The position numbers and the translations under genes are program-made. The notes beneath the pieces were generated by a model. That model searched no databases, had not been told where the DNA came from, and worked only from the letters and a program-made list of their open reading frames with translations. Shown here piece after piece: positions 26,413-34,584 of a DNA stretch of 64,000 nt (the first letter of the stretch is position 1; each line of letters starts with the position of its first letter). Origin of the DNA: Pedococcus cremeus (GTDB lineage Bacteria > Actinomycetota > Actinomycetes > Actinomycetales > Dermatophilaceae); NCBI RefSeq assembly GCF_900111375.1, contig NZ_FOHB01000003.1, positions 124,001-188,000 of the forward strand, written 5' to 3'.

Positions 26413-27003
26413 ATGCGGACCGGGCGGCTCGAGGCGTTCAGCGACGGGGTCCTGGCGATCCTCATCACGATCATGGTGCTCGAGCTCAAGGTGCCCGAGG
26501 AGCCGACGCTCGAGGCCCTACGGCCGTCGCTCGTGGGGCTGCTCACGTACCTGCTGAGCTTCGTCTACATCGGCATCTACTGGAACAACCACCACCACAT
26601 GTTCCAGCTCGTCCGACACGTGAGCGGTGCGATCCTCTGGGCCAACCTCGCCCTGCTGTTCATGCTCTCGCTCGTCCCGTTCACCACGGCGTGGATGGAC
26701 GACACCCGGTTCGCGGCACTCCCCGTCGGGATCTACGGCGTCAACCTCTTGCTGGCCGCCCTGGCGTACTACGTGCTGCAGCTGGCGATCTTCCGCCGCG
26801 AGGGCTCCGCCAGCCTGCTGCGCCAGGCCGTCGGGCGTGACGTCAAGGGCAAGCTCAGCCCGGTCGTCTACGTCCTCGGCATCCTCGGGACCTTCCTGTC
26901 CCCGTGGCTCGGCATCGCGGCATACGTCGCGGTGGCGGTGACCTGGCTCGTGCCGGACCGCCGGGCCGAGCGCTTCGTCCACGAGCACGCCCTGGAGGAC
27001 TGA
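26413..27003 (+). CDS. TMEM175-family potassium channel-like membrane protein
   Basis: A 196-residue protein with about six transmembrane segments. The first helix carries the family signature RLEAFSDGVLAILITIMVLEL, in which the FSD motif lines the pore in TMEM175 channels (family knowledge). The histidine cluster YWNNHHHMF follows the second helix, which is also typical. TAGACT (26401-26406) lies 6 bp before ATG 26413 (leaderless). The gene is bracketed by the two copies of the 74-bp repeat, which suggests it was inserted or duplicated in. Confidence 0.88.
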   Translation: MRTGRLEAFSDGVLAILITIMVLELKVPEEPTLEALRPSLVGLLTYLLSFVYIGIYWNNHHHMFQLVRHVSGAILWANLALLFMLSLVPFTTAWMDDTRFAALPVGIYGVNLLLAALAYYVLQLAIFRREGSASLLRQAVGRDVKGKLSPVVYVLGILGTFLSPWLGIAAYVAVAVTWLVPDRRAERFVHEHALED

Positions 27004-27053
27004 CCGCCACGCGTCTCCGCGGCGAGAGGCAGGGGGCGCCTGCCGAGGTCCAC

Positions 27054-27127
27054 GTGCCTTGGGGCGTGCGGGTTCAGGTCCCGCCGTGCGCACGTGACGG
27101 ACTGACGCACCGGAAGCCGACGTGGCT
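27054..27127 (+). repeat. Copy B of the 74-bp direct repeat (tRNA-Leu remnant)
   Basis: This copy carries a recognisable T-arm (GCGGGTTCAGGTCCCGC) and a damaged acceptor end (CGTGCGCA), but no other tRNA parts. The formylglycine-enzyme stop codon (27074-27076) lies inside the T-loop. Identity to copy A is about 84 percent by eye, so the duplication is old. Confidence 0.85.
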
Positions 27128-28045
27128 CATCCCGGTGTCCACCATCTGCGGGCGCCTCGCCGCGGGGCGGTAGCGCCGGCAGTAGCTGTCGGCACACAGG
27201 AACGACCCACCCTTGACGACCTTCCGCGGGACCCGAAACTGCGGCTGCGCCGGGTCGTAGCTGTCCTCGCGCGAGCCTCCACGGGGGTCCTGCGGGACGC
27301 AGCAGGCGGAGACCTCCGCCCAGCGTCGTTCGACGTACCAGTCCCGGGTCCACTCCCACACGTTGCCCGCCATGTCGAAGAGCCCGTAGCCGTTGGCGGG
27401 GAAGGACCCCACCGGTGAGGTGCGGCCGTACCCGGGAGCGGCTCGCCACGGGAAGTCCCCGTGCCAGAAGTTCGCCAGCCGCTGTCCCGGTGGCTCGGGC
27501 TCGTCGCCCCACGTGTAGGCAGCACCGTCGAGCCCTCCGCGGGCGGCGTGTTCCCACTGCGCCTCGGTCGGCAGGGCGAGGCCGGCCCACGCGGCATACG
27601 CCTCGGCGTCCTCGAAGGCGACGTGCACCACGGGGTGGTCGGCCCGTCCCTCCAGCCCACTGCCCGGCCCCTCGGGGTGGCGCCAGGACGCACCGGGCGT
27701 CCAGGCCCACCACTGGCTCAGGTGCCGGAGGTCGACCGGTCCCGGCGTTCCGACGAACACCATCGAGCCGGGCACCAGGTTCTCCGGTGGCGCGCCCGGG
27801 AAGTCGGCCGGGTCCAGTGGTCGTTCCGCCACCGTCGTGTACCCGGTGGCGGCGACGAAGGCCGCGTAGGCGGCGTTCGTGACCGGCGTCCGTGCGACCA
27901 GGAGGTCGCCTACCGTGACGTTCCGCGCCGGACCCTCCTCGGGGTAGTGGTCGTCGGAGCCCATGCGGAACGTGCCGCCCGGGACCCGCACCAGGTCCTC
28001 GACCTTTGGGGCGTGGCCGGGGATGGTGGCCGCCGGGTCGCTCAC
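27074..28045 (-). CDS. Formylglycine-generating enzyme (sulfatase-modifying factor)
   Basis: A 323-residue copper-dependent oxidase that converts the sulfatase active-site cysteine to formylglycine. The catalytic pair is C284 and C289 (FLCADSYC). Family segments are VPGGTFRMGS, ARTPVTNAAYAAFV, HPVVHVAFEDAEAYAAWAG, LPTEAQWEHAARGG, NGYGLFDMAGNVWEWTRDWY and HVGFRC. GTG 28045 overlaps the sulfatase stop (GTGA), so it is translated with its substrate. The last nine codons and stop lie in a tRNA-Leu remnant (see repeats). Confidence 0.93.
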   Translation of the reverse strand: MSDPAATIPGHAPKVEDLVRVPGGTFRMGSDDHYPEEGPARNVTVGDLLVARTPVTNAAYAAFVAATGYTTVAERPLDPADFPGAPPENLVPGSMVFVGTPGPVDLRHLSQWWAWTPGASWRHPEGPGSGLEGRADHPVVHVAFEDAEAYAAWAGLALPTEAQWEHAARGGLDGAAYTWGDEPEPPGQRLANFWHGDFPWRAAPGYGRTSPVGSFPANGYGLFDMAGNVWEWTRDWYVERRWAEVSACCVPQDPRGGSREDSYDPAQPQFRVPRKVVKGGSFLCADSYCRRYRPAARRPQMVDTGMSHVGFRCVSPSRAHGGT

Positions 28046-29553
28046 GGGCTGGGGATCCCCGTCTGCAGCTTTTCCAGGACCTGCTCGAGGCTGAAGGTGG
28101 CGGGCTTCTGCCGTGGCGGGAACTCCCCGAACGACTGCAGCATGTCGGCGACGTAGGCCTGCATGGGCACGCAGAGCCAGGCGTGGTCGAGCATCCAGTC
28201 GAAATAGGTGTTCGAGGTGGTGTCGGCGCGCTCGTAGGGGTCGGTGCGCAGGTTGAACATCTTCGGGATACGCAGGGGGGTGAACGGCTCGGCCCACACC
28301 TGGAGGGTGCCGGGGGCACGCTGCTCGAGGAAGACCAGCTTCCAGTTGTCGACGCGCACGGCCGTGAGGTCGCCGTCGTCCGAGACGTAGAAGAAGTGCT
28401 GCCGAGGGCTCTCCCGGACCTCGCCGGTGAGGTACGGCAGCTGGTTGTGGCCGTCGAGGTGCACCTTGTACGGCGCCGCGCCGCCCAGGTCTGCACCCGC
28501 CCGGAGCTGCTCGGCGATGTCAGGGACGCCCGCCGCGGCCAGCAGTGTCGGGAACCAGTCGTTGTGGCTGACCAGGCCGTTGAAGACGGTGCCCGGTGCG
28601 ATGTGACCGGGCCAGCGCACCACTGCAGGAACGCGGTAGGCGCCCTCCCAGTTCGAGTTCTTCTCACCACGGAACGGCGTCATGCCCGCGTCCGGCCACG
28701 AGTTCATGTGGGGGCCGTTGTCGGTGGAGTAGATGACGATCGTGTCGTCGGCGATGCCCAGCTCGTCGACGAGCGAGAGCAGCTCACCGACCACCTTGTC
28801 GTGGTCGATCATCGCGTCGTGGTACTCCGACTGCCAGCGCCCGGACTGCCCCCTGCTCTCGGGCTTCACGTGCGTGCGGAAGTGCATGTGCGTCGTGTTG
28901 AACCACACGAAGAACGGACGCTCGGCCTCGGTCTTCTCCCGGATGAAGCGGGACGCCTCCGCGAGGAACTCGTCGTCGACGGTCTCCATGCGCTTCTTGG
29001 TCAGCGGGCCGGTGTCCTCGATGCGCTGGCTGCCGTCCTCGTTCGCCCAGGAGTGGATGACGCCACGGGGTCCGAAGCGCTCGCGGAAGTGCGGGAAGTC
29101 CTGCTCCGTGGGGTAGTCGGGCTGCTCCGGCTCCTCCTCCGCGTTGAGGTGGTAGAGGTTGCCGAAGAACTCGTCGAAGCCGTGCACCGTGGGCAGGTGC
29201 TCGTCGCGGTCGCCGAGGTGGTTCTTGCCGAACTGGCCGGTGGCGTAGCCGTGGGCCCTCAGGGCGGTCGCGATGGTGGGGTCCTCCTCGCGGATCCCGA
29301 TCTCCGCCCCCGGCATGCCGACCTTCGTCAGGCCGGTGCGAATCGGGTTCTGCCCGCAGATGAAGGCCGCCCGCCCGGCCGTGCAGCTCTGCTCGCCGTA
29401 GTAGTCCGTGAACCGCGCGCCCTCGTCCGCGATCCGGTCGATGTTCGGCGTCCGGTAGCCCATCAGGCCGTCGCTGTAGCAGCTGAGGTTGGAGATGCCG
29501 ATGTCGTCGCCCCAGATCACGAGGATGTTGGGCTGGTCGCTGGTGGGAGCCAT
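28042..29553 (-). CDS. Arylsulfatase-type sulfatase (Cys-type)
   Basis: A 503-residue sulfate-ester hydrolase. The modification motif C57-T-A-G-R61 directs formylglycine formation by the enzyme encoded next. Metal ligands are in the N-terminal WGDDIG and the later STDNGPHMNSWPDAG; GKNHLGD and FFGNLYHLNAEEEP follow. No signal peptide is evident, so it may act in the cytoplasm. ATG 29553 is taken as start although the frame stays open upstream. The substrate is unknown. Confidence 0.93.
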   Translation of the reverse strand: MAPTSDQPNILVIWGDDIGISNLSCYSDGLMGYRTPNIDRIADEGARFTDYYGEQSCTAGRAAFICGQNPIRTGLTKVGMPGAEIGIREEDPTIATALRAHGYATGQFGKNHLGDRDEHLPTVHGFDEFFGNLYHLNAEEEPEQPDYPTEQDFPHFRERFGPRGVIHSWANEDGSQRIEDTGPLTKKRMETVDDEFLAEASRFIREKTEAERPFFVWFNTTHMHFRTHVKPESRGQSGRWQSEYHDAMIDHDKVVGELLSLVDELGIADDTIVIYSTDNGPHMNSWPDAGMTPFRGEKNSNWEGAYRVPAVVRWPGHIAPGTVFNGLVSHNDWFPTLLAAAGVPDIAEQLRAGADLGGAAPYKVHLDGHNQLPYLTGEVRESPRQHFFYVSDDGDLTAVRVDNWKLVFLEQRAPGTLQVWAEPFTPLRIPKMFNLRTDPYERADTTSNTYFDWMLDHAWLCVPMQAYVADMLQSFGEFPPRQKPATFSLEQVLEKLQTGIPSP

Positions 29554-29676
29554 GAGCCTACGGAACCGGCGGTGCGACGGCCGCGTCATCATCCGCCGCG
29601 GGGGAGGCGCCGCGACCGATGTGGGGGTGCGTCCCCTTTCGCCCGACAACCTGTGGGGGCGCTCTAGCCTGCAGGG

Positions 29677-31053
29677 GTGAACCACCTGCTGCGTGAGGTC
29701 CTCCCGGCGCTCGGCCTCGACGAGGGATTCGCCGCCGACCGGCTCGCCCTCGCCGGCGGCAACGGCCTGCCGTCGAACCTCCCGGTCAACACGCTCGCCT
29801 GTGGCGCGGTGGCGGCGGCCGGTCTCGCGGGCCTGGCGATGCGCGGGGGAGAGCGGGTGCTGGTCGACCCGCTGCAGGTGTCGGCGTCGTTCCGGGCCGA
29901 CCAGCTCATGACCGTCGACGGCACGCGACCCGACTCCTTCGCACCCCTGTCCGGCTTCTTCCCCACCGCGGACGGGTGGGTGCGCACCCACGCCAACTAC
30001 CCCCACCACCGGGAGCGGCTGCTCCGCGCCCTCGGGTTGCCCGACGAGGCGGGACGGACCGAGGCCGAGGCGGCGCTCGCGAAGCGTGCGGCCCAGCAGG
30101 TCGAGGACGACGTCACCGCCGCGGGCGGCATCGCCGTCGCCGTGCGCGACCACCGCACGTGGTTCGCGGGGGAGCAGGCCACCGCCGTCGACAGCCATCC
30201 CCTCCTGGAGGTGTCGCGGCACACCCGCAGGGAGGGCGGAGCAGACCGCGCCGATGCCCGCCCGGTGCCGCTGTCCCGCCGGCCGCGCGTGCTCGACCTG
30301 ACCCGCGTCATCGCCGGGCCGGTGGCCACCCGCACCCTCGCACTGCTCGGCTGCGACGTCCTGCGCGTCGACTCGCCCACCCTGCCGGAGCTGGAGCCGC
30401 AGCACGTCGACACCGGCGCGGGCAAGCGGTCGACGCTGCTCGACCTGCGTGACGCCGACGACCGGGCAGCCTTCCTGCGGTTGCTCGCCACGGCCGACGT
30501 GCTCGTCACCGGCTACCGCCCCGGGGCCCTCGACGCGGTCGGCCTCGGCGACGACGAGCTGGCAGCGAGCCACCCCGGGCTGGTCCACGCCTCCCTCAGC
30601 GCCTGGGGCACGACCGGGCCGTGGGGCGGCCGGCGGGGCTTCGACAGCATCGTGCAGGCCGCCACCGGCATCGCCCTGGTGGAGTCGCCCGACGGCGTGC
30701 GGCCGGGAGCCCTCCCGGCGCAGGCGCTCGACCACGCCACCGGCTACCTCCTGGCCGCCGGCGTCATGGCAGCCCTGCGTCGGCGCGCCGAGGAGGGCGG
30801 CTCCTGGCGCGTCCGCGCCCACCTGGCCCGCACCGCGCACTGGCTGCTGCGCACCGACGCCCTCGACCCCCGTGGGGAGCTGGTCGCGGACCCGACGCCC
30901 TGGCTGGTGGGCGCCGACACGGCATACGGGAAGGTGGTGCAGCCGCGCCCGGCTTGCCGGATCGACGAGGGCCCAGCCACGTTCGCGTGGCCGGCCCGCC
31001 GGTGGGGTGCCGACCCGCCCGAGTGGGGCTCCTCCGGGCGCGACGGCCGGTGA
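29677..31053 (+). CDS. Class III CoA-transferase family (CaiB/BaiF-like), unusual domain order
   Basis: A 458-residue protein related to CaiB/BaiF CoA-transferases. The segment normally near the N terminus (VLDLTRVIAGPVATRTLALLGCDVLRVD, then VTGYRPGALDAVGL, then HASLSAWGTTGPWG) starts only near residue 208. Residues 60-120 resemble the usual middle and C-terminal parts (GERVLVDPLQVSASF, FFPTADGWVRTHA). A second WRVRAHLARTAHWLL element follows near 370. This suggests fused or permuted halves. TAGCCT (29665-29670) is 6 bp before GTG 29677 (leaderless). The acyl substrate is unknown. Confidence 0.82.
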   Translation: MNHLLREVLPALGLDEGFAADRLALAGGNGLPSNLPVNTLACGAVAAAGLAGLAMRGGERVLVDPLQVSASFRADQLMTVDGTRPDSFAPLSGFFPTADGWVRTHANYPHHRERLLRALGLPDEAGRTEAEAALAKRAAQQVEDDVTAAGGIAVAVRDHRTWFAGEQATAVDSHPLLEVSRHTRREGGADRADARPVPLSRRPRVLDLTRVIAGPVATRTLALLGCDVLRVDSPTLPELEPQHVDTGAGKRSTLLDLRDADDRAAFLRLLATADVLVTGYRPGALDAVGLGDDELAASHPGLVHASLSAWGTTGPWGGRRGFDSIVQAATGIALVESPDGVRPGALPAQALDHATGYLLAAGVMAALRRRAEEGGSWRVRAHLARTAHWLLRTDALDPRGELVADPTPWLVGADTAYGKVVQPRPACRIDEGPATFAWPARRWGADPPEWGSSGRDGR

Positions 31054-31075
31054 GCCGCGCCGGACCAGCGCCGGG

Positions 31076-31825
31076 TCAGGGAGCGGGGATCGTCCGCGGG
31101 TCGAAGCCGAAGGGCAGCTCGAGGCGGTGCGCCGCCATGAGCGCGTCGTCGGTGAGCACGTCGCGGGTGGACCCGTCGGCGACGACGACGCCGTCGGACA
31201 GCACCACCGAGCGGGGGCACAGCTCGTAGGCGTACGGCAGGTCGTGGGTCACCATCAGCACCGTGACGTCGAGCGAGCGCAGGATGTCGGCGAGCTCGCG
31301 GCGCGAGGCGGGGTCGAGGTTGCTCGACGGCTCGTCGAGCACCAGGACCTCTGGCTCCATCGCCAGCACGGTGGCCACGGCCACGCGGCGCCGCTGCCCG
31401 AACGACAGGTGGTGCGGTGGCCGGTCGATGAAGTCGACCATGCCGACCCGGTCGAGCGCGTCGACGACCCGCTGCTCGAGGGCGGCACCGCGCAGGCCGA
31501 GGTTGGCCGGGCCGAACGCGACGTCGTCGCGCACCGACGGCATGAAGAGCTGGTCGTCGGGGTCCTGGAAGACCACCCCGACGCGGCGACGGATCTCGAG
31601 CAGGTTCTCCCTGGCGACCGGCAGGCCCGAGACGTGCACCGAGCCGGCGCCCGCGGTGAGGATGCCGTTGAGGTGCAGCACCAGTGTCGTCTTGCCCGCG
31701 CCGTTGGGGCCGAGCAGCGCGACCCGCTCGCCGCGGTGCACGTGCAGGTCGACCCCGAAGAGGGCCTGGTGGCCGTCGGGGTAGGCGTAGGCGAGCCCGC
31801 GGACGTCGAGGACCGGTGTGGTCAC
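31076..31825 (-). CDS. Nickel/cobalt ECF transporter ATPase (CbiO/NikO)
   Basis: A 249-residue ABC ATPase powering metal uptake. Walker A is GPNGAGKTT, the signature is LSFGQRRRVAVATVLAM, Walker B is VLVLDEPSSNLD, and the switch histidine is in MVTHD. It is the last gene of a four-gene ECF operon; GTG 31825 overlaps the CbiQ stop (GTGA). Its stop lies 22 bp from the convergent CoA-transferase gene. Confidence 0.93.
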   Translation of the reverse strand: MTTPVLDVRGLAYAYPDGHQALFGVDLHVHRGERVALLGPNGAGKTTLVLHLNGILTAGAGSVHVSGLPVARENLLEIRRRVGVVFQDPDDQLFMPSVRDDVAFGPANLGLRGAALEQRVVDALDRVGMVDFIDRPPHHLSFGQRRRVAVATVLAMEPEVLVLDEPSSNLDPASRRELADILRSLDVTVLMVTHDLPYAYELCPRSVVLSDGVVVADGSTRDVLTDDALMAAHRLELPFGFDPRTIPAP

Positions 31826-32583
31826 AGGGCCACCGCCAGGACCGCCGTGGCCAGGGCCAGTGCGGGGAGTATGCCGGCCTGGGCCCACTGCGCCGGCGTC
31901 GCCGCCGCCTGGTGGGTCACCGGCAGGCGGCCGTTGTAGCCGCGCGACAGCATCGCGAGGTGGATGCGTTCGCCGCGCTCGTAGGACCGGATGAAGAGCG
32001 CGCCGGCCGTCGACCCGAGCGCGGGCCACGCGCGCACGGAGGTGGCGGTGAAACCGCGGGACTCGCGGGCGATGCGCATGCGCCTCAGCTCGTCGGTGAC
32101 GACCTCGAGGTAGCGCATCATGAAGCCCATGATCTGCACCAGCTGGTGCGGCAGCCGCAGGCGCTCCAGCCCCAGCAGCAGGTCGCGCGGCTCGGTCGTC
32201 GCGCCGAGGGTGAGCGACGCCAGCACACCGAGCGTGCCCTTGGCGAGCAGGCCCCAGGCCGCGAGGAGCCCGGCTTCGGAGACCGTGAACGGGCCGACCT
32301 GCACGCGGGGGCCGGTGGCCACGAACGGCATCAGTGCGGCGAAGACGACGAACGGCACCTCGACGACCATGCGGCGGAGCAGGTAGCCGGCGGGCACGCC
32401 GGAGATCGCGACCACCCCGGCCAGGAGCAGCGCGTAGACGACGAAGGCCCAGTACTGCTCCCGCGGCGTCGCCACCACGAGCACGATGAAGGAGAGCAGC
32501 GACAGCAGCTTCAGGTGGGCAGGCATGCGGTGCACGGGGGAGTGCCCGTGGAAGTGCAGCTGGTGTCCGTGTCCGGCGCCCAC
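31822..32583 (-). CDS. Nickel/cobalt ECF transporter T component (CbiQ/NikQ)
   Basis: A 253-residue membrane scaffold linking the substrate component to the ATPase. It opens with a histidine-rich stretch (GHGHQLHFHGH), a likely metal-handling tail. About five helices follow, together with the ECF coupling motifs MRYLEVVTDELRRMRIARESRG and FIRSYERGERIHLAMLSRGYNG. GTG 32583 starts 2 bp after the upstream stop. A window-motif copy at 31869 brings a rare ATA codon into the gene. Confidence 0.92.
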   Translation of the reverse strand: MGAGHGHQLHFHGHSPVHRMPAHLKLLSLLSFIVLVVATPREQYWAFVVYALLLAGVVAISGVPAGYLLRRMVVEVPFVVFAALMPFVATGPRVQVGPFTVSEAGLLAAWGLLAKGTLGVLASLTLGATTEPRDLLLGLERLRLPHQLVQIMGFMMRYLEVVTDELRRMRIARESRGFTATSVRAWPALGSTAGALFIRSYERGERIHLAMLSRGYNGRLPVTHQAAATPAQWAQAGILPALALATAVLAVAL

Positions 32584-32585
32584 CG

Positions 32586-32960
32586 CTACCGGCCCACCGG
32601 CGTCGAGCCGTCGCGCTCGCGGTCGGCCGCGTCCGGCGAGGTCGAGCCGCCGGGCTCGTCGCCTCGCCGGCGGCGCAGCGCCCAGGTCAGGCCGGTGAAG
32701 AGCAGGCCGACCACCACGACACCGATGACACCGGCGACACCCCGGGACAACCGGTGGTCGGTCACGCCGCGGGTCGCGTAGCCGGAGAGCGGGGAGCCGT
32801 CGCTGGCGTGCGGCTTCGCGGCGCCGCTGAAGCCGACCTTCTCGGCGACGTAGTTGAGCCCGTCGGGATGGCTGGAGGCGTAGAACGAGACGACCCCGGC
32901 CAGGAGCAGCGTGAGGAGCACGCCCGTGACCACGAGGGCTCGGGTGCTGACCCTCCTCAC
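32586..32960 (-). CDS. PDGLE-domain small component (CbiN/NikN-like)
   Basis: A 124-residue two-helix membrane protein. The first helix (VVTGVLLTLLLAGVVSFYAS) is followed by the PDGL motif in SHPDGLNYVAEKVGF, then a loop and a second helix (VAGVIGVVVVGLLFTGLTWAL). The C terminus is charged. PDGLE proteins act with CbiM-like substrate binders in nickel and cobalt importers. GTG 32960 overlaps the CbiM stop (GTGA). Confidence 0.88.
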   Translation of the reverse strand: MRRVSTRALVVTGVLLTLLLAGVVSFYASSHPDGLNYVAEKVGFSGAAKPHASDGSPLSGYATRGVTDHRLSRGVAGVIGVVVVGLLFTGLTWALRRRRGDEPGGSTSPDAADRERDGSTPVGR

Positions 32961-33658
32961 GCGGCCACCTCGTCGCGCTCGGGCCGCACCACGACCAGCT
33001 TTCGAGTCGCGAGCACGCGCCGGGCGCCGTGCACGAGGTCGGGACGCACCGCGACCACGGCCGAGACGACCAGGCCGGTGATGGCCGCCTCCCCGAGCCC
33101 GATCAGCGTGTGCCAGCCGAGCATCGCCGTGGCGAGCGAACCGAGCGGGATGGGCGCCTGCCCGCCCACGGCATACAGGCCGGTGAAGGCCAGCGCGGCG
33201 ACCGGCACGGAGACGAAGGCAGCGACCGCGGCCGCGGGCACCACCATCGACACCCGCTTGGGCAGCAGGCCCTGGACGGTGCGGAAGACGAGCCAGCCGG
33301 TCCACACGCCGACGAGACCCATGAGCGTGACGTTGGTCCCGAGGGCGGTCAGCCCGCCGTCGGCGAAGAGCAGGCCCTGCACGAGCAGGACGACGGCGAT
33401 GCTCAAGGTGGCGGTCCACGGCCCCACGAGCACGGCCGCCAACGCGCCGCCCAGCAGGTGGCCCGAGGTCCCGGCCCCGACCGGGAAGTTCAGCATCTGC
33501 GCCGCGAAGACGAACGCGGCCACGAGCCCGGCCAGGGGGGCGGTGCGGTCGTCGAGCTCGCGCCGCGCACCGCGCAGGGCCAGGCCGACACCGGTGGCGG
33601 CGACCACCGCGGTCCCGACCGAGGTGGGGACGTCGAGGAATCCGTCTGGCACGTGCAC
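32957..33658 (-). CDS. Nickel/cobalt ECF transporter substrate-specific component (CbiM/NikM)
   Basis: A 233-residue membrane protein beginning GTG-CAC: Met-His-Val-Pro-Asp-Gly-Phe-Leu, the conserved N terminus whose His2 coordinates the metal in NikM/CbiM structures. The conserved NFPVGAGTSGHLLGG segment carries further ligands. It is the first gene of the operon, about 60 bp downstream of a perfect Nur-type operator. That favours nickel over cobalt as substrate (inference). Confidence 0.93.
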   Translation of the reverse strand: MHVPDGFLDVPTSVGTAVVAATGVGLALRGARRELDDRTAPLAGLVAAFVFAAQMLNFPVGAGTSGHLLGGALAAVLVGPWTATLSIAVVLLVQGLLFADGGLTALGTNVTLMGLVGVWTGWLVFRTVQGLLPKRVSMVVPAAAVAAFVSVPVAALAFTGLYAVGGQAPIPLGSLATAMLGWHTLIGLGEAAITGLVVSAVVAVRPDLVHGARRVLATRKLVVVRPERDEVAA

Positions 33659-33722
33659 GAGCGGCTCCTGAGGTGGTTCTGGGGCGGCTGGGATACGTTG
33701 GAGGCCAACTGGAACCGAGTCT

Positions 33723-33741
33723 ATTGCAAACGAGTTGCAAT
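33723..33741. promoter_or_regulatory. Nur-type (nickel uptake regulator) operator
   Basis: ATTGCAA-ACGAG-TTGCAAT is a perfect 7-bp inverted repeat with a 5-bp spacer. It matches the Streptomyces Nur box TTGCAA-N5-TTGCAA exactly. On the minus strand TAGACT (33722-33717) directly follows and is a good -10 for cbiM, so a bound repressor would cover the promoter core. The peroxiredoxin gene starts 25 bp away on the other strand and could share the control. Confidence 0.8.
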
Positions 33742-33765
33742 AACGAACGCGCCCGAGGAGCCCTA

Positions 33766-34236
33766 GTGAGCGACCGCCTGACCCCGGGGGACACCGCCCC
33801 CGACTTCACGCTGGCCGACGACCGCGGTGGCGAGGTCACCCTGTCGAGCCTGCGCGGTCGCAAGGTGATCGTGTACTTCTACCCGGCTGCGATGACCCCC
33901 GGCTGCACCAAGCAGGCCTGCGACTTCTCCGACAGCCTCGAGTCACTGCGCAAGGACGGCTACGAGGTGCTCGGCATCTCGCCCGACAAGCCGGAGAAGC
34001 TGGCGAAGTTCCGCGAGCGCGATGCACTCACCCTGACGCTCCTGTCGGACCCCGACAAGGACGTCCTGCGCGCCTGGGGCGCCTACGGCGAGAAGAAGCT
34101 CTACGGCAAGACCGTGGAAGGCGTCATCCGCAGCACGGTCGTCCTCGACGAGGAGGGCACCGTGTCGCACGCCTGGTACAACGTCAAGGCAACCGGCCAC
34201 GTCGCGAAGCTGCGGCGCGACCTCGGGCTCGACTGA
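33766..34236 (+). CDS. bcp: Thioredoxin-dependent peroxiredoxin (Bcp/PrxQ)
   Basis: A 156-residue thiol peroxidase reducing hydrogen and organic peroxides. The peroxidatic cysteine is C47 and the resolving cysteine C52 (TPGCTKQACDF, the PrxQ C-x4-C spacing). APDFTLADDRG and YFYPAAMTPG precede them. GTG 33766 has GAGGAG 6 nt upstream. The gene diverges from the nickel transporter, with the Nur-type box between. Confidence 0.93.
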   Translation: MSDRLTPGDTAPDFTLADDRGGEVTLSSLRGRKVIVYFYPAAMTPGCTKQACDFSDSLESLRKDGYEVLGISPDKPEKLAKFRERDALTLTLLSDPDKDVLRAWGAYGEKKLYGKTVEGVIRSTVVLDEEGTVSHAWYNVKATGHVAKLRRDLGLD

Positions 34237-34261
34237 CCCGGATCGACTGAAGGAGACAGCG

Positions 34262-34531
34262 ATGAGTGAGAGCACCCAGAGCAGGTCCGTGCAGCAGATC
34301 GAGGCGGAGATCGTCGCGGCCCGCCAGCGCCTGGCCGGCACGGTCGACGAGCTGCAGTACCGGACCGCCCCGAAGGAGATCCTCCGCAGGCAGGTCGAGG
34401 CGCTGCGCAACCGTCTCGTCGACGCCACGCACACGCCGGACGGCCGTCTGCGCACCGATCGGGTGGCCGCTCTCGCGGCTGCGGCCGTGGCCCTCGTCGG
34501 GCTCGGTGTCTGGCGTCGCGCCCACCGCTGA
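34262..34531 (+). CDS. DUF3618 small membrane protein
   Basis: An 89-residue protein with an N-terminal amphipathic helix (IEAEIVAARQRLAGTVDELQYRTAPKEI, the DUF3618 core), a hinge, and one C-terminal membrane helix (RVAALAAAAVALVGLGVW) ending in Arg and His. AAGGAG lies 8 nt before ATG 34262. It follows the peroxiredoxin by 25 bp and is probably cotranscribed. The function is unknown; relatives are common actinobacterial membrane-associated small proteins. Confidence 0.85.
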   Translation: MSESTQSRSVQQIEAEIVAARQRLAGTVDELQYRTAPKEILRRQVEALRNRLVDATHTPDGRLRTDRVAALAAAAVALVGLGVWRRAHR

Positions 34532-34584
34532 CGTCGTCGTCCCCGCTGACGTCGTCCCCCCGAACGACCCTGTGGCTGGAGAAC

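Noticed and set aside
27001-27127. A second tRNA-Leu gene near 27060
   Set aside because: Only the T-arm and part of the acceptor stem are recognisable; the anticodon and D arms are missing, so it is a remnant.
26255-29553. Full integrative element at tRNA-Leu
   Set aside because: No integrase, relaxase, transposase or phage gene lies between or next to the repeat copies; only a decayed scar can be claimed.
29631-29646. Inverted DosR-like box before the CoA-transferase
   Set aside because: GTCCCCTTTCGCCC breaks the 5-4-5 spacing and the half-sites are not symmetric.
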